Notes: a model not told the origin generated them from the sequence alone. 64,000 nt of DNA from an uncultured Ferrovum sp. (GCA_903909215.1 CAIVUX010000033.1:1-64000), one strand, 5' to 3'. Positions 28,259 to 42,127 are shown, counted from the stretch's first letter. A program made the numbers and translations.

Positions 28259-28735
28259 ATGAATTTTTGCACCACGGATATCTGCGATGAATATGGCGAT
28301 GCCGTGGCGGTAGCCGAACCCCTGCTGGGTAATTTTGGGGGGATTAGCGCCTTTGGCGGCACCATCGCCACACTTAAGGTATTTGAAGATAACACCCTCG
28401 TACGGGCCGCCCTGGACACCCCAGGCAACGGCCGTGTACTTATTGTTGACGGAGGCGGATCCCTTCGTTGCGCTTTGGTAGGCGACCAATTAGCCCACTT
28501 AGGCGTTACAAATGGCTGGGCCGGAATTATTGTGTATGGCTGTATACGTGATTCAGCGGCCATCAGCGGTATGCCCATTGGCGTACAGGCTCTGGGAACC
28601 CACCCCCGCAAGTCGGTTAAGAAAGGCGAAGGCACGGCTGATATTGCTGTGACTTTTGCCGGCATCACATTCCACCCGGGCGACCAGGTGGTGGCAGACG
28701 ACGATGGCATCATCGTTTGCAAAAAACCGCTTTAA
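28259..28735 (+). CDS. rraA: Regulator of ribonuclease E activity A (RraA family)
   Basis: A 158-residue protein. The true start is the ATG at 28259 (MNFCTTDICDEYGD); the frame stays open further upstream, but that extension is unrelated. Family motifs are AFGGTIATLKVFEDN, VLIVDGGGSLRCALVGDQLA, GIIVYGCIRDSAAI and FHPGDQVVADDDGIIV. RraA of E. coli binds RNase E and slows mRNA decay. Related folds include HMG/CHA aldolases, and many RraA-like proteins have aldolase or decarboxylase activity. It lies 44 bases before aceA, which leaves open a metabolic role. Confidence 0.88.
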   Translation: MNFCTTDICDEYGDAVAVAEPLLGNFGGISAFGGTIATLKVFEDNTLVRAALDTPGNGRVLIVDGGGSLRCALVGDQLAHLGVTNGWAGIIVYGCIRDSAAISGMPIGVQALGTHPRKSVKKGEGTADIAVTFAGITFHPGDQVVADDDGIIVCKKPL

Positions 28736-28779
28736 AAATATTTCTATTTAATTAATGAATTGTATTTTAGGAGACGGCT

Positions 28780-30057
28780 ATGCGCGTTGAACAAGAAATT
28801 GCAAATATGAAGAAAGATTGGGCTGAAAACCCACGTTGGAAAGGTGTAACCCGTCCCTACTCCGCCGAAGACGTGGTTCGTTTGCGGGGCAGCCTGCAAA
28901 TTGAATACACCTTGGCGCGCCGTGGTGCTGAAAAACTCTGGGATTTATGCACCACCCAGCCTTACGTGGCCACCCTGGGCGCCTTAACCGGCAACCAGGC
29001 CATGCAACAGGTTAAAGCCGGCCTAAAAGCCATCTACCTGTCCGGTTGGCAAGTGGCGGGTGATGCCAATGATTCGTTGCAAATGTATCCCGATCAATCC
29101 CTGTACGCCGTTAGCTCAGTGCCCACCGTGGTGCGCCGTATCAACAACACCTTCCGTCGTGCGGATCAACTGCATTGGGCCGAAGGCAACACCAGCATCG
29201 ACTGGTTTGCCCCCATCGTGGCCGATGCCGAAGCCGGCTTTGGTGGTGTGTTGAATGCCCATGAATTGATGAAAGCCATGATTGAAGCGGGCGCTGCGGG
29301 CGTTCACTTTGAAGACCAATTGGCTGCCGCTAAAAAATGTGGTCACTTGGGAGGCAAAGTTTTGGTGCCTACGCAAGAAGCCGTACAAAAATTAGTGGCT
29401 GCACGTTTTGCTGCCGACATTCTGGGCGTACCCACTATTCTGTTGGCGCGTACCGATGCTGAAGCCGCAACGCTCATTACTTCGGACGTGGATCCTTTAG
29501 ACAAACCCTTCTGCACCGGCGAGCGCACCAACGAAGGCTTTTATCGTGTGCGCAACGGCCTCGAGGCTTCTATTGCTCGTGGCTTGGCCTATGCCGAAGT
29601 GGCGGACATGGTGTGGTGTGAAACCGGTAAGCCCGATTTGGAATTTGCCCGTCAATGGGCTGAAGCCATTCGTGCCAAGTACCCCAACAAAATGTTGGCC
29701 TACAACTGTTCGCCTTCCTTTAACTGGAAGAAACATTTGGACGACGCCACCATTGCCAAATTCCAAAGCGAATTGGGCGCCATGGGTTACAAGTTCCAGT
29801 TCATCACCTTGGCCGGCTTCCATTCATTAAACTACGGCATGTACGATTTGGCCCATGGCTACGCAAAGGACGGCATGACCTCTTACGTGAAGCTGCAAGA
29901 AGCCGAGTTTGGTGCAGAAAAAATTGGCTATACCGCCACCCGCCATCAACGGGAAGTGGGCACCGGTTACTTTGATGAAGTAACGCAAGTGATTCAAGGG
30001 GGCACATCATCCACCACCGCCTTGACCGGTTCCACCGAAGAGGAACAGTTCCACTAA
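28780..30057 (+). CDS. aceA: Isocitrate lyase
   Basis: A 425-residue cytoplasmic enzyme that splits isocitrate to succinate and glyoxylate, the first step of the glyoxylate shunt. The catalytic Cys is in [20 protein letters not shown]. Other blocks are [30 protein letters not shown] and [20 protein letters not shown] lies before the ATG. With aceB downstream and icd upstream it suggests growth on acetate, fatty acids or other C2 units. A strong terminator follows, so aceB has its own promoter. Confidence 0.97.
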   Translation: MRVEQEIANMKKDWAENPRWKGVTRPYSAEDVVRLRGSLQIEYTLARRGAEKLWDLCTTQPYVATLGALTGNQAMQQVKAGLKAIYLSGWQVAGDANDSLQMYPDQSLYAVSSVPTVVRRINNTFRRADQLHWAEGNTSIDWFAPIVADAEAGFGGVLNAHELMKAMIEAGAAGVHFEDQLAAAKKCGHLGGKVLVPTQEAVQKLVAARFAADILGVPTILLARTDAEAATLITSDVDPLDKPFCTGERTNEGFYRVRNGLEASIARGLAYAEVADMVWCETGKPDLEFARQWAEAIRAKYPNKMLAYNCSPSFNWKKHLDDATIAKFQSELGAMGYKFQFITLAGFHSLNYGMYDLAHGYAKDGMTSYVKLQEAEFGAEKIGYTATRHQREVGTGYFDEVTQVIQGGTSSTTALTGSTEEEQFH

Positions 30058-30084
30058 AACGATCACCATCGGTGATCCCGATGG

Positions 30085-30115
30085 ATCCCATCCCGGAAAC
30101 GGGGTGGGATTTTTA
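30085..30115 (+). terminator. Intrinsic terminator after aceA
   Basis: ATCCCATCCCG, loop GAAA, CGGGGTGGGAT form an 11-bp stem (one G-T pair) followed by TTTTATT. Confidence 0.88.
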
Positions 30116-30128
30116 TTGTGCAACGCTT

Positions 30129-30158
30129 GGGGTCTGACCCCAGGGGGGGTCTGACCCC
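30129..30158. repeat. GGGGTCTGACCCC palindrome, direct pair
   Basis: Exact copies lie at 30129-30141 and 30146-30158, both with central T, between the aceA terminator and aceB. Confidence 0.9.
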
Positions 30159-30174
30159 AACTGAATTTGGGTGT

Positions 30175-30193
30175 ATTATTGCGATGCAATAAT
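30175..30193. promoter_or_regulatory. Perfect inverted repeat just upstream of aceB
   Basis: ATTATTGC, spacer GAT, GCAATAAT. It ends 21 bases before the aceB ATG, so a bound repressor or an mRNA hairpin here could control aceB. It is not followed by a T-run. Confidence 0.4.
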
Positions 30194-30214
30194 TTGCCCC
30201 CTTTTGAGGATTCC

Positions 30215-31816
30215 ATGAGCACTGCTTCTTCAGCTTCCGGTTTAACCCTAACATCCCGCCAAGATGGGGGCTTCGCCCAGATTCTTACCCCCGCAGCCTT
30301 GGCTTTTTTAGAGCAGTTGTGCCAGGAATTCGAACCCCGTCGCCAGAACTTATTGCAAAAACGCATTGAGCGCCAAGCGCAGTTTGATGCGGGCATTCGC
30401 CCCGACTTTAACCCCAACACCACTGCCATTCGCAATGGCGATTGGACCGTAGCCCCCTACCCCGCTGACCTTACGGATCGGCGCGTGGAAATTACCGGCC
30501 CCACAGATCGCAAAATGGTGATCAACGCCCTGAACTCAGGGGCCAACGTATTCATGGCCGACTTTGAAGATTCCACCACGCCCACCTGGGAGAACTCGGT
30601 GTCCGGTCAAATCAACATTCGCGATGCGGTAAACCGCACCATCACCTTCACCAACCCTGAAGGTCGCGAATACCGCCTCAACGAAAAACCTGCGGTGTTA
30701 TTTGTACGCCCGCGCGGTTGGCATCTTAACGAAAAACATGTACTGCTGAACGGCCAACCTATTTCAGGCAGCTTGTTCGATTTTGCTCTGTATTTTTTCC
30801 ACAACGCCAAAACTCTGTTGGCAAACGGCAGCGGTCCTTATTTTTATCTGCCCAAATTAGAAGGCCATGAAGAAGCACGCCTTTGGAACGATGTGTTTGT
30901 GGCGGCTCAAACAGCGTTAGGCATTCCCATGGGCAGTATTAAAGCTACGGTGTTAATTGAAACCGTATTGGCTGCTTTTGAGATGGATGAAATTTTATAC
31001 GAGTTGCGCCAGCATAGCGTGGGCTTAAATGCTGGGCGTTGGGATTACATTTTCAGCTGTATTAAAAAATTCCGCAAAGACCCGCACTTCATTTTGGCGG
31101 ACCGCAACTTGGTCACCATGACTTCACCCTTTATGCGTGCATACGCCTTACTGCTGGTTAAAATTTGCCACCGGCGCGGCACCTTTGCCATGGGTGGCAT
31201 GGCGGCACAAATCCCCATTAAAAACGACAGTGCGGCCAATGAAAAGGCCATGACCAAAGTTCGCGAAGACAAGACCCGCGAAGTCACCGATGGTTATGAC
31301 GGCACTTGGGTGGCGCACCCGGGTTTGGTGGGGCTGGCGCGCGAAATGTTTGACCAGCACTTAAAAACACCCAATCAAATTACCCGCCTGCGCAATGATG
31401 TAAGCACCAGCGCCGCGGACTTAATGGATTTTGCACCACCGGGCCCCATCACCGAAACCGGCCTGCGCATGAATATCAACATCGGACTGCAATACTTGGG
31501 CTCCTGGTTGGCAGGCGTGGGTTGCGTGCCCATCCACAACCTAATGGAAGATGCGGCTACGGCAGAAATTTCCCGCGCCCAAATTTGGCAATGGATTCGC
31601 AGTCCCCATGGGGTATTGAATGATGGACGTAAGGTGGATGTAACGCTGTTCCGCGCCTTGGTTCCTTTTGAACTGCAAAAGATTCGCGCCGAATTGGGCG
31701 ACGCCGCCTATAACGCGGGCGAATATGGCGAGGCGGCCGCGTTATTCGACTCCTTAACCACCTCAGAGGACTTCGTAGAGTTTCTCACCTTGCCCGGTTA
31801 TGAGTTTATTGAGTAA
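30215..31816 (+). CDS. aceB: Malate synthase A
   Basis: A 533-residue enzyme condensing glyoxylate and acetyl-CoA to malate, the second glyoxylate-shunt step. I choose the ATG at 30215 (MSTASSASGLTL) because TGAGGA lies 5 bases upstream; an earlier in-frame ATG at 30167 is unrelated to the family. Signatures are VFMADFEDSTTPTWEN, PRGWHLNEKH, KATVLIETVLAAFEMDEILY and GLNAGRWDYIFSCIKK. Length fits the A form, not the 720-residue GlcB form. Confidence 0.96.
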   Translation: MSTASSASGLTLTSRQDGGFAQILTPAALAFLEQLCQEFEPRRQNLLQKRIERQAQFDAGIRPDFNPNTTAIRNGDWTVAPYPADLTDRRVEITGPTDRKMVINALNSGANVFMADFEDSTTPTWENSVSGQINIRDAVNRTITFTNPEGREYRLNEKPAVLFVRPRGWHLNEKHVLLNGQPISGSLFDFALYFFHNAKTLLANGSGPYFYLPKLEGHEEARLWNDVFVAAQTALGIPMGSIKATVLIETVLAAFEMDEILYELRQHSVGLNAGRWDYIFSCIKKFRKDPHFILADRNLVTMTSPFMRAYALLLVKICHRRGTFAMGGMAAQIPIKNDSAANEKAMTKVREDKTREVTDGYDGTWVAHPGLVGLAREMFDQHLKTPNQITRLRNDVSTSAADLMDFAPPGPITETGLRMNINIGLQYLGSWLAGVGCVPIHNLMEDAATAEISRAQIWQWIRSPHGVLNDGRKVDVTLFRALVPFELQKIRAELGDAAYNAGEYGEAAALFDSLTTSEDFVEFLTLPGYEFIE

Positions 31817-31920
31817 GCGCGGTCAACGGGTACAATAGTGTTTGCGTTAATGGATGGCGACACCTAGAATTGCTGTACATTTTTTGTTTAGTTGATTGAT
31901 ATTTTTTAAAAGGAATCCAC

Positions 31921-32172
31921 ATGTCTAAATTAATTTCTGCCCTCATGGCAGCCCTTTTTGCTGCTGTAACATTCTCCGCCGTAGCCGCTGACGCTCCTGC
32001 TGCTGCACCGGCTTCTCCTGCTGCCAAACCTGCTGCCATGGCCCCTATGGCTGCTCCTGCAGCCGCTCCTATGGGCGCCTCTGCTGCTGATAAGGCTCCT
32101 GCCGACAAGCCTGCTAAAAAGAAACATAAAAAACACCATAAAGCCAAGAAGACCGCTCCAGCTGCCAACTAA
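31921..32172 (+). CDS. Small exported Ala/Pro-rich protein with Lys/His-rich tail
   Basis: An 83-residue protein I do not recognise as a named family. Residues 1-23 are a clear signal peptide (MSKLISALMAALFAAVTFSA, cleavage after AVA). The mature part is low complexity: Ala/Pro/Met repeats from 24 to about 65, then a very basic tail (KKKHKKHHKAKK). The tail could bind nucleic acid, anionic polymers or metal, but that is inference. AAAAGGAA precedes the ATG and a strong terminator follows, so it appears to be a single-gene unit. Its codons are dominated by GCT for alanine, unlike neighbouring genes, which may mark high expression. Confidence 0.75.
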   Translation: MSKLISALMAALFAAVTFSAVAADAPAAAPASPAAKPAAMAPMAAPAAAPMGASAADKAPADKPAKKKHKKHHKAKKTAPAAN

Positions 32173-32194
32173 TGGATTGCTTTAGCGCTTTAGA

Positions 32195-32224
32195 AGGCAG
32201 GGTTTGCGCCCTGCCTTTTTCTTT
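32195..32224 (+). terminator. Intrinsic terminator after the Ala/Lys-rich protein gene
   Basis: AGGCAGGG, loop TTTGCG, CCCTGCCT form an 8-bp stem followed by TTTTTCTTTT. Confidence 0.9.
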
Positions 32225-32251
32225 TGGTGGTAATCAGCCACAATAACCCTC

Positions 32252-33361
32252 ATGACCCCTAAACGTATTGTTGTTGGCCTCTCCGGCGGCGTAGATTCTT
32301 CTGTGTCGGCCCTGCTTCTGAAAGAACAAGGGCATCACGTGATCGGCCTATTCATGAAGAACTGGGAAGATGACGAGGAATGTACGGCGCGCCAAGATTT
32401 GGTGGACGCTGCATCCGTGGCCGATCGCTTAGACATCGAGATTGAAGCAGTGAACTTTTCAGCAGAATATCGTGATCGGGTATTTCAAAACTTTCTGTCT
32501 GAATATAAAGCGGGACGCACGCCCAACCCAGACGTGCTGTGTAATTCAGAAATCAAATTTAAAGCCTTCTTAGACCATGCCATGGCGTTGGGCGCTGATG
32601 GGATTGCCACTGGGCATTACGCTCAAGTGCGTCAAGTAGGCGAGCGCTTTGAGCTGTTGCGTGGCGCGGATACCAGCAAGGACCAAAGCTACTTTCTGTA
32701 TCGCTTAAACCAAGCGCAGCTGCGCCACACCTTGTTTCCTGTGGGCCACCTGCGCAAAACAGAGGTGCGGGAATTGGCGCGTCAGGCGGGACTGCCCACT
32801 GCAGAAAAGAAAGATAGCACCGGTATCTGTTTTATTGGCGAGCGACCCTTCCGTGAATTCTTACAACGTTACCTGCCCATTGAACCGGGCCCCATGAAAA
32901 CCCTGGACGGTCGCGTGGTGGGACAACACCAAGGATTGATGTACTACACCATCGGACAACGCCAAGGATTGGGTATTGGGGGTGAGGGTGAACCGTGGTT
33001 TGTGGCGGCTAAAAACATGACCACCAATGTGCTGACCGTGGTTCAAGGCCATGATCACCCGGCTTTAGAAAAAGATTGGTTGGTGGCACAGGATTTGTCC
33101 TGGATTTCAGGCACGTCGCCAACTTTGCCAGCCTTGGGGTCAGCCTTGGGGTCAGACCCCACCCGGGGTCAGACCCCAGAGGGGCAATTGGCGGCCAAGA
33201 CGCGCTACCGCCAAAGCGATGCACCCTGCACCTTGAGCTTTACGGCACCCAATGAAATGCGCTTAGAATTTGAAACTCCCCAATGGGCTGTTACCCCAGG
33301 CCAATCCGCGGTGCTCTATCAAGGAGAGGTGTGTTTGGGGGGTGGGATAATTTCTATTTAA
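32252..33361 (+). CDS. mnmA: tRNA-specific 2-thiouridylase MnmA
   Basis: A 369-residue enzyme that puts the 2-thio group on wobble U34 of Lys, Glu and Gln tRNAs. The PP-loop SGGVDSS is near residues 10-16. The two catalytic cysteines are in [15 protein letters not shown] and [13 protein letters not shown]. The C-terminal barrel has [13 protein letters not shown] and [12 protein letters not shown]. Between these, residues about 295-309 are encoded by two exact 13-bp repeats plus a half copy, giving an insertion ([17 protein letters not shown]) where relatives have a short turn. It shares four bases (TTAA) with the convergent GST gene. Confidence 0.95.
   Translation: MTPKRIVVGLSGGVDSSVSALLLKEQGHHVIGLFMKNWEDDEECTARQDLVDAASVADRLDIEIEAVNFSAEYRDRVFQNFLSEYKAGRTPNPDVLCNSEIKFKAFLDHAMALGADGIATGHYAQVRQVGERFELLRGADTSKDQSYFLYRLNQAQLRHTLFPVGHLRKTEVRELARQAGLPTAEKKDSTGICFIGERPFREFLQRYLPIEPGPMKTLDGRVVGQHQGLMYYTIGQRQGLGIGGEGEPWFVAAKNMTTNVLTVVQGHDHPALEKDWLVAQDLSWISGTSPTLPALGSALGSDPTRGQTPEGQLAAKTRYRQSDAPCTLSFTAPNEMRLEFETPQWAVTPGQSAVLYQGEVCLGGGIISI
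33136..33177. repeat. GGGGTCAGACCCC palindrome, pair plus half copy inside mnmA
   Basis: Exact copies lie at 33148-33160 and 33165-33177 (central A). A partial copy GGGGTCAG begins at 33136, and the unit CCTTGGGGTCAG occurs twice in a row. The copies are read in frame as G-S-A, G-S-D-P and G-Q-T-P. Confidence 0.92.
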
Positions 33362-33969
33362 GGATTGGGTGGCGTATCAATGAATGATTTGCGTTGCGCC
33401 AACTTATCCACCAAGACGACCAAATGAGGATACTGCTCACGCCAGGTTATTTCAGGGAAACGGAAATCCAACCACAATAACGTGCAACCCACGGCGATGT
33501 CCGCCAAATTAAATGCGTCCGCCGTGCAGCTGGTGCGTGGGCCCAATTCTTTGGCCATCATCGCCACTCCGCGCTCCATTTTTCCTTTTTGACGCGCCAT
33601 AGCAGCAGGACTGCGCTCGTTTTCAGGACGGCGCATTTCCAACACAATGGACACTCCCGCGTCCAGCACACCATCAGCCAGGGCTTCCCAACGCTTTACC
33701 ATGGTGCGCTCGCGTGCCGGTTCAGGAATAAGGTGGCCCACGGGATTTATGCTATCCAAATATTCAGCAATGACAGGGGAATCAAATAAACTTAAACCGT
33801 CATCCAATTGCAAGGCGGGAATCTTGCCTAAGGGGTTTATGTTATTGATAGGCGCGCTTTCACCGCCTTCCATAGAGTTGGTGATAAATTCAAATTCAAT
33901 ATGTTTTTCAAGCAAAACCACGCGCACTTTGCGGGCAAAAGGACTGGTTACTGAGCCAAACAGTTTCAT
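33358..33969 (-). CDS. Glutathione S-transferase family protein
   Basis: A 203-residue cytoplasmic protein, starting at the ATG at 33969 ([20 protein letters not shown]). The N-terminal thioredoxin-like domain has the SPFARKVR active-site stretch, [20 protein letters not shown] (cis-Pro and the glutathione gamma-glutamyl contact) and VIAEYLD. The C-terminal helical domain has [20 protein letters not shown], with the conserved N-capping Asp. The sequence resembles the YibF-like GST group. Substrate unknown. Confidence 0.88.
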   Translation of the reverse strand: MKLFGSVTSPFARKVRVVLLEKHIEFEFITNSMEGGESAPINNINPLGKIPALQLDDGLSLFDSPVIAEYLDSINPVGHLIPEPARERTMVKRWEALADGVLDAGVSIVLEMRRPENERSPAAMARQKGKMERGVAMMAKELGPRTSCTADAFNLADIAVGCTLLWLDFRFPEITWREQYPHLVVLVDKLAQRKSFIDTPPNP

Positions 33970-34033
33970 AGGAGCCAAAAATCTTTAAGGGGTGAATAAC
34001 GAGCTCATTATAACATCAGGCTAACGTGGTTTA

Positions 34034-36080
<2,047 letters not shown>

Positions 36081-36111
36081 TAGTAAATCCTTCGTAAAAA
36101 GCGCCGACCGC

Positions 36112-36756
36112 TTAGCGCGAATGGTTCCGTGAGCGCCAACCAGCAAATAATACCGGCAGCAAAGTGACTACTACAATGACTACGATGACCGCGGTCAAGT
36201 TCCCCTTAATAAACGGAACGTTGCCAAAAAAATAACCGGCCATCAATAACGAGCCCACCCACAGCACGGCACCCACCGCATTAAACAGCAGGAAGCGGGT
36301 GCGCGACATGTCTCCTACCCCGGCCACAAAGGGGGCGTAGGTGCGAATGATGGGCAGGAAGCGCGACAAAATAATGGTCTTTCCACCATGGCGTTCAAAG
36401 AACAGATGGGCCTGTGCCAAGTGGCGTGGATTAAACCAGCGCGACTTCTCCCAATGAAAGACCCTGGGTCCTAAGTAACGTCCAATATGGAAATTAACCG
36501 TATTGCCTAAAAATGCAGCGGCTGTTAGCACCGCGAATAAAGTAGGGAAATTGTAGGCGCCAGCCAAGCTGGAATCCAAGGCCGCCACAGCACCCGCTAC
36601 GAACAGCAGCGTATCACCGGGCAGAAATGGTGCCACCACCAAACCGGTTTCGCTAAAGATAATAATAAATAAAATAACGTAGGCCATGGCGCCATACTGC
36701 TGGCTGAGTTGCAGCAGGTGTTGGTCTAAATGGCCCAGGAATTGGAGAATTTCCAC
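36112..36756 (-). CDS. DedA-family inner-membrane protein
   Basis: A 214-residue polytopic protein. Conserved features are FSETGLVVAPFLPGDTLLFV in the first half, then LGNTVNFHIGRYLG and FFERHGGKTIILSRFLPIIR followed by TYAPFVAGVGDMSR. These include the acidic and arginine residues required in DedA proteins, now viewed as undecaprenyl-phosphate or phospholipid flippases of the VTT group. It begins 12 bases after the secF stop, so it may be co-transcribed with the Sec genes. Confidence 0.9.
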   Translation of the reverse strand: MEILQFLGHLDQHLLQLSQQYGAMAYVILFIIIFSETGLVVAPFLPGDTLLFVAGAVAALDSSLAGAYNFPTLFAVLTAAAFLGNTVNFHIGRYLGPRVFHWEKSRWFNPRHLAQAHLFFERHGGKTIILSRFLPIIRTYAPFVAGVGDMSRTRFLLFNAVGAVLWVGSLLMAGYFFGNVPFIKGNLTAVIVVIVVVTLLPVLFAGWRSRNHSR

Positions 36757-36768
36757 GAGCGTTGGCGC

Positions 36769-37704
36769 TTAAGCCCCTTCACCTGCAGGATTTGGTTTTT
36801 TCTCGGTGGCCACAAAGTCATCACGGTTCATACCCAACCACATGGCAATGGGACTGGCCACCAATACAGAAGAATAAATACCAAAGATAATGCCGATGGT
36901 CAGTGCCAAGGCGAAGTAATGCAGGGCTTCCCCACCAAAGAACAACATGGAGGTCACCATGAGCTGCGTGCAACCGTGCGTGATGATGGTGCGGCTGAGC
37001 GTGCGCGTAATGGCGTTATCAATGACGTGCGGAACAGAGGCCCCGCGCATTTTGCGAAAGTTTTCACGCACTCGGTCAAACACCACTACCGATTCGTTTA
37101 CGGAATATCCCAGAATGGCCAACACCGCAGCCAATACTGATAGAGAAAACTCCCAGCGGAAGAAGGCGAAGAAGCCCAAAATGATGACCACATCATGTAA
37201 GTTGGCCACAATCGTCGCCACAGCCGGGCGCCACTTAAAGCGCAGCGCCAAATACAGCACAATGCCTAATGAGACGAAGAGCAGCGCAGCAGATCCATCG
37301 CGCACCAACTCATCCCCCACCTGCGGGCCAACAAATTCTACGCGCCGCATTTGCACGGAGGGGTCTGACCCCTTTAGCGCCACCATCACTTGATCTGAGA
37401 GTTTGGCGGTGGTGAGGCCTGTTTTAAGCGGTAAGCGAATCAATACATCATGGGAAGTGCCAAAGTTTTGCACGTTGGCATCGTTAAACCCCAACCCGGC
37501 CAACGCATCGCGAATCCTGCCCACATCGGCCGCCGCACCGGTGCTCACTTCCATTACCGTGCCGCCGGTAAAATCTACGGAAAAATTAAGGCCACGACTG
37601 AATAAGAAGAATATCGCCAACAAAAAAGTGGCCAATGAGATGGCGGTGGTGTAACGCCCCCAACTCATAAACGGGATATCTTTTTTAATGCGGAAAAATT
37701 CCAT
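36769..37704 (-). CDS. secF: Protein translocase subunit SecF
   Basis: A 311-residue inner-membrane protein with six membrane segments. With SecD and YajC it uses the proton-motive force to help pull proteins through SecYEG. Typical segments are LNFSVDFTGGTVMEVSTG and VEFVGPQVGDELVRDG, then SVNESVVVFDRVRENFRK. At residues 111-115 one 13-bp repeat copy encodes G-S-D-P just before the conserved V-x-x-R-R-V-E-F-V-G-P-Q stretch; the frame is intact. It follows secD after 27 bases. Confidence 0.96.
   Translation of the reverse strand: MEFFRIKKDIPFMSWGRYTTAISLATFLLAIFFLFSRGLNFSVDFTGGTVMEVSTGAAADVGRIRDALAGLGFNDANVQNFGTSHDVLIRLPLKTGLTTAKLSDQVMVALKGSDPSVQMRRVEFVGPQVGDELVRDGSAALLFVSLGIVLYLALRFKWRPAVATIVANLHDVVIILGFFAFFRWEFSLSVLAAVLAILGYSVNESVVVFDRVRENFRKMRGASVPHVIDNAITRTLSRTIITHGCTQLMVTSMLFFGGEALHYFALALTIGIIFGIYSSVLVASPIAMWLGMNRDDFVATEKKPNPAGEGA
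37360..37372. repeat. GGGGTCTGACCCC palindrome, single copy inside secF
   Basis: One exact copy, read on the minus strand as G-S-D-P in the first periplasmic domain of SecF. Confidence 0.9.
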
Positions 37705-37731
37705 TTTTTCTTTTACTCGTAATGGGTGGGC

Positions 37732-39588
37732 TTATTTGCCGTTGCGATGCCAATCCACATTGCCAATGGAGAGCTTGTCAATTTTGCGACGACTGCCGTA
37801 AATGAGGTTCACTAATCCGCGTGAAATAACCACGGAACTAAACATGGAGGTGAGGATGCCCAGCACCAACACCACAGCAAAGCCCTTCACAGGCCCTGAA
37901 CCAAAGGCAAACAGCGCGATACCCGCAATGCCGGTGGTGACGTTTGAATCCATAATGGTGCCAAAAGCACGCTCGTAACCGGCGTTAATGGAGGCGCCCG
38001 GTGAATTGCCGTTGCGCAGCTCTTCGCGAATGCGCTCGTTGATCAGCACATTGGCGTCAATGGCCATACCCACCGTCAGTGCAATACCCGCCATACCAGG
38101 CAAGGTAAGCGTGGCTTGCAAGAGCGAGAGCAGCCCCACCAACAACAGCACGTTAATGGCCAAGGCGGTCACAGAAATGACGCCGAATAACAAATAGTAG
38201 AACATCATGAACACTGCAATGGCGGTGAAACCAATCCAGGTGGAATGAAAACCGCGCGCGATGTTTTCAGCACCAAGGCTGGGGCCTACCGTTCGCTCTT
38301 CTAAAAATTCCATAGGAGCAGCCAGGGCACCGGCGCGCAACAGCAATGCCAAATCATTGGCTTCTTTGGGGCTGCGCAAGCCGGTAATCTGAAAGCGGGC
38401 ACCCAACTCATCTTGAATGGTGGCCACGCTGATGGCCTCTACTTTGCTTTTTTCAATTAACAAAATAGCCATGCGTTTTTTAATATTTTCGCGCGACACC
38501 TGACGAATGATGCGCGCACCCTTGCTGTCCATGCTGATGTTGACAGAGGGGCGATTGGATTGCGAATCAAAACCAGCACCCGCATCGGTGATGACATCCC
38601 CCGTCAACACCACTTGTTTTTTTACAAATACCGGCACACCGTTGCGCTCTAATACCAGCTCAGAACCAAAGGGCGGCGCCTGAGTGAGAGATGTGGGCAT
38701 GGGGTGCTCTTCATCCACCAGCCTAATTTCAAGAGTGGCAGTACGGCCGATGATGTCTTTGGCCTTAGCGGTATCCTGTACGCCAGGCAACTGCACAATA
38801 ATACGATCCGAGCCTTGCTGCTGAATAATGGGCTCTTTGGCGCCCAATTCATTAATGCGATTGCGCAGGGCCAAAATGTTTTGCTTTAAGGCTTGATCTT
38901 GAATGGTGACAATGGATTCTTGGCGCAAGGCCGCTACCACAGTCAGATTGACCCCTGACCCTTCGTCATTCAAAATTAAATCGTGAAAGCCATTGTCCAG
39001 TGCCGCGTGAGCGGCTTTGCGGCTGTCTTCGTCGTGAAACTTAATCACAATGCGGTTGCCATCGCGATTCAATTCTTCATAATACACACGCTGGTCACGT
39101 AACAGACCGCGCATCTCTAAGGCTGAGCTATCCAGACGTTTGGCAATGGCCGCTTTCATATCCACTTGCAGCAAAAAATGCACGCCGCCGGACAAATCCA
39201 AACCCAAATACATGGGCAGCGCCCCCAGGTCCGACAGCCAGTTCGGCGAATTGGGCACTAGGTTCAGAGCCACCACATAACTTTGTTGCTGCCCATCGGG
39301 GTTTAGCGCATGGTCAATCACATCGCGTGCTTTAAGCTGCAAGTCGGCATCAGAAAAGCGAATTTTGATACCGCTTTGATCTAAAGTGGTGCGCATAAAG
39401 GCCAAGTTGGCATCGTGCAGCGCTTGCTCGGCACGGGCTTGCACCGCCATATCCGCTTTGGCTGTGACGCCCTGCGCAGAAATTTGCACGGCGGGCGACT
39501 GGCCATAAAAATTAGGTAGGGTGTAGAGCACGCCCAGCAGCAGCGCCAATGCCACTAGGGCGTTTTTCCAAAGCGGGTATTTGTTCAT
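37732..39588 (-). CDS. secD: Protein translocase subunit SecD
   Basis: A 618-residue inner-membrane protein with a large periplasmic P1 domain and six membrane segments. Signatures are LGLDLSGGVHFLLQVDM, SDRIIVQLPGVQDTAKAKDI and LPGMAGIALTVGMAIDANVL. The last holds the Asp involved in proton flow. NERIREELRNGNSPGASINA follows. It lies between yajC (3-base gap) and secF, the usual operon. Confidence 0.97.
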   Translation of the reverse strand: MNKYPLWKNALVALALLLGVLYTLPNFYGQSPAVQISAQGVTAKADMAVQARAEQALHDANLAFMRTTLDQSGIKIRFSDADLQLKARDVIDHALNPDGQQQSYVVALNLVPNSPNWLSDLGALPMYLGLDLSGGVHFLLQVDMKAAIAKRLDSSALEMRGLLRDQRVYYEELNRDGNRIVIKFHDEDSRKAAHAALDNGFHDLILNDEGSGVNLTVVAALRQESIVTIQDQALKQNILALRNRINELGAKEPIIQQQGSDRIIVQLPGVQDTAKAKDIIGRTATLEIRLVDEEHPMPTSLTQAPPFGSELVLERNGVPVFVKKQVVLTGDVITDAGAGFDSQSNRPSVNISMDSKGARIIRQVSRENIKKRMAILLIEKSKVEAISVATIQDELGARFQITGLRSPKEANDLALLLRAGALAAPMEFLEERTVGPSLGAENIARGFHSTWIGFTAIAVFMMFYYLLFGVISVTALAINVLLLVGLLSLLQATLTLPGMAGIALTVGMAIDANVLINERIREELRNGNSPGASINAGYERAFGTIMDSNVTTGIAGIALFAFGSGPVKGFAVVLVLGILTSMFSSVVISRGLVNLIYGSRRKIDKLSIGNVDWHRNGK

Positions 39589-39591
39589 GAC

Positions 39592-39906
39592 TTACTGAAT
39601 GGTTCCCTTGGGCAACAAGGTGCCAATGGCACCACGTTGCACTTGAATGATGACACCCTTCGCCACTTCCAGCTTGGCATGGTTATCGTCCAAATCCACG
39701 ATTTTACCCAATACGCCCGCCACCACCACTTCATCACCACGACTCAAGGCCTCAAGCATGGTTTTTTGTTCTTTTTGACGCTTCATTTGCGGACGAATCA
39801 GCATGAAGTACAAAACACCGAACATAATGGCAATAAAGACCAGGTTCATGCCTAAATCTGGGGTTGCACCCACGCCGCCATCGGCGAAAGCATTTTCAAT
39901 AAACAT
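39592..39906 (-). CDS. yajC: Sec translocon accessory protein YajC
   Basis: A 104-residue protein with one membrane span (LVFIAIMFGVLYFMLIRPQM) and the family motif RPQMKRQKEQ, followed by the cytoplasmic GDEVVVAGVLGKIVDLDD domain. It forms the SecDF-YajC complex. GGAGAA lies before the ATG. Confidence 0.96.
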   Translation of the reverse strand: MFIENAFADGGVGATPDLGMNLVFIAIMFGVLYFMLIRPQMKRQKEQKTMLEALSRGDEVVVAGVLGKIVDLDDNHAKLEVAKGVIIQVQRGAIGTLLPKGTIQ

Positions 39907-39936
39907 CGTATTCTCCTAAAACAAAACTGCAGAATT

Positions 39937-42098
<2,162 letters not shown>

Positions 42099-42127
42099 GG
42101 TCGAACCTATTATAATAGGCGGTTCGT

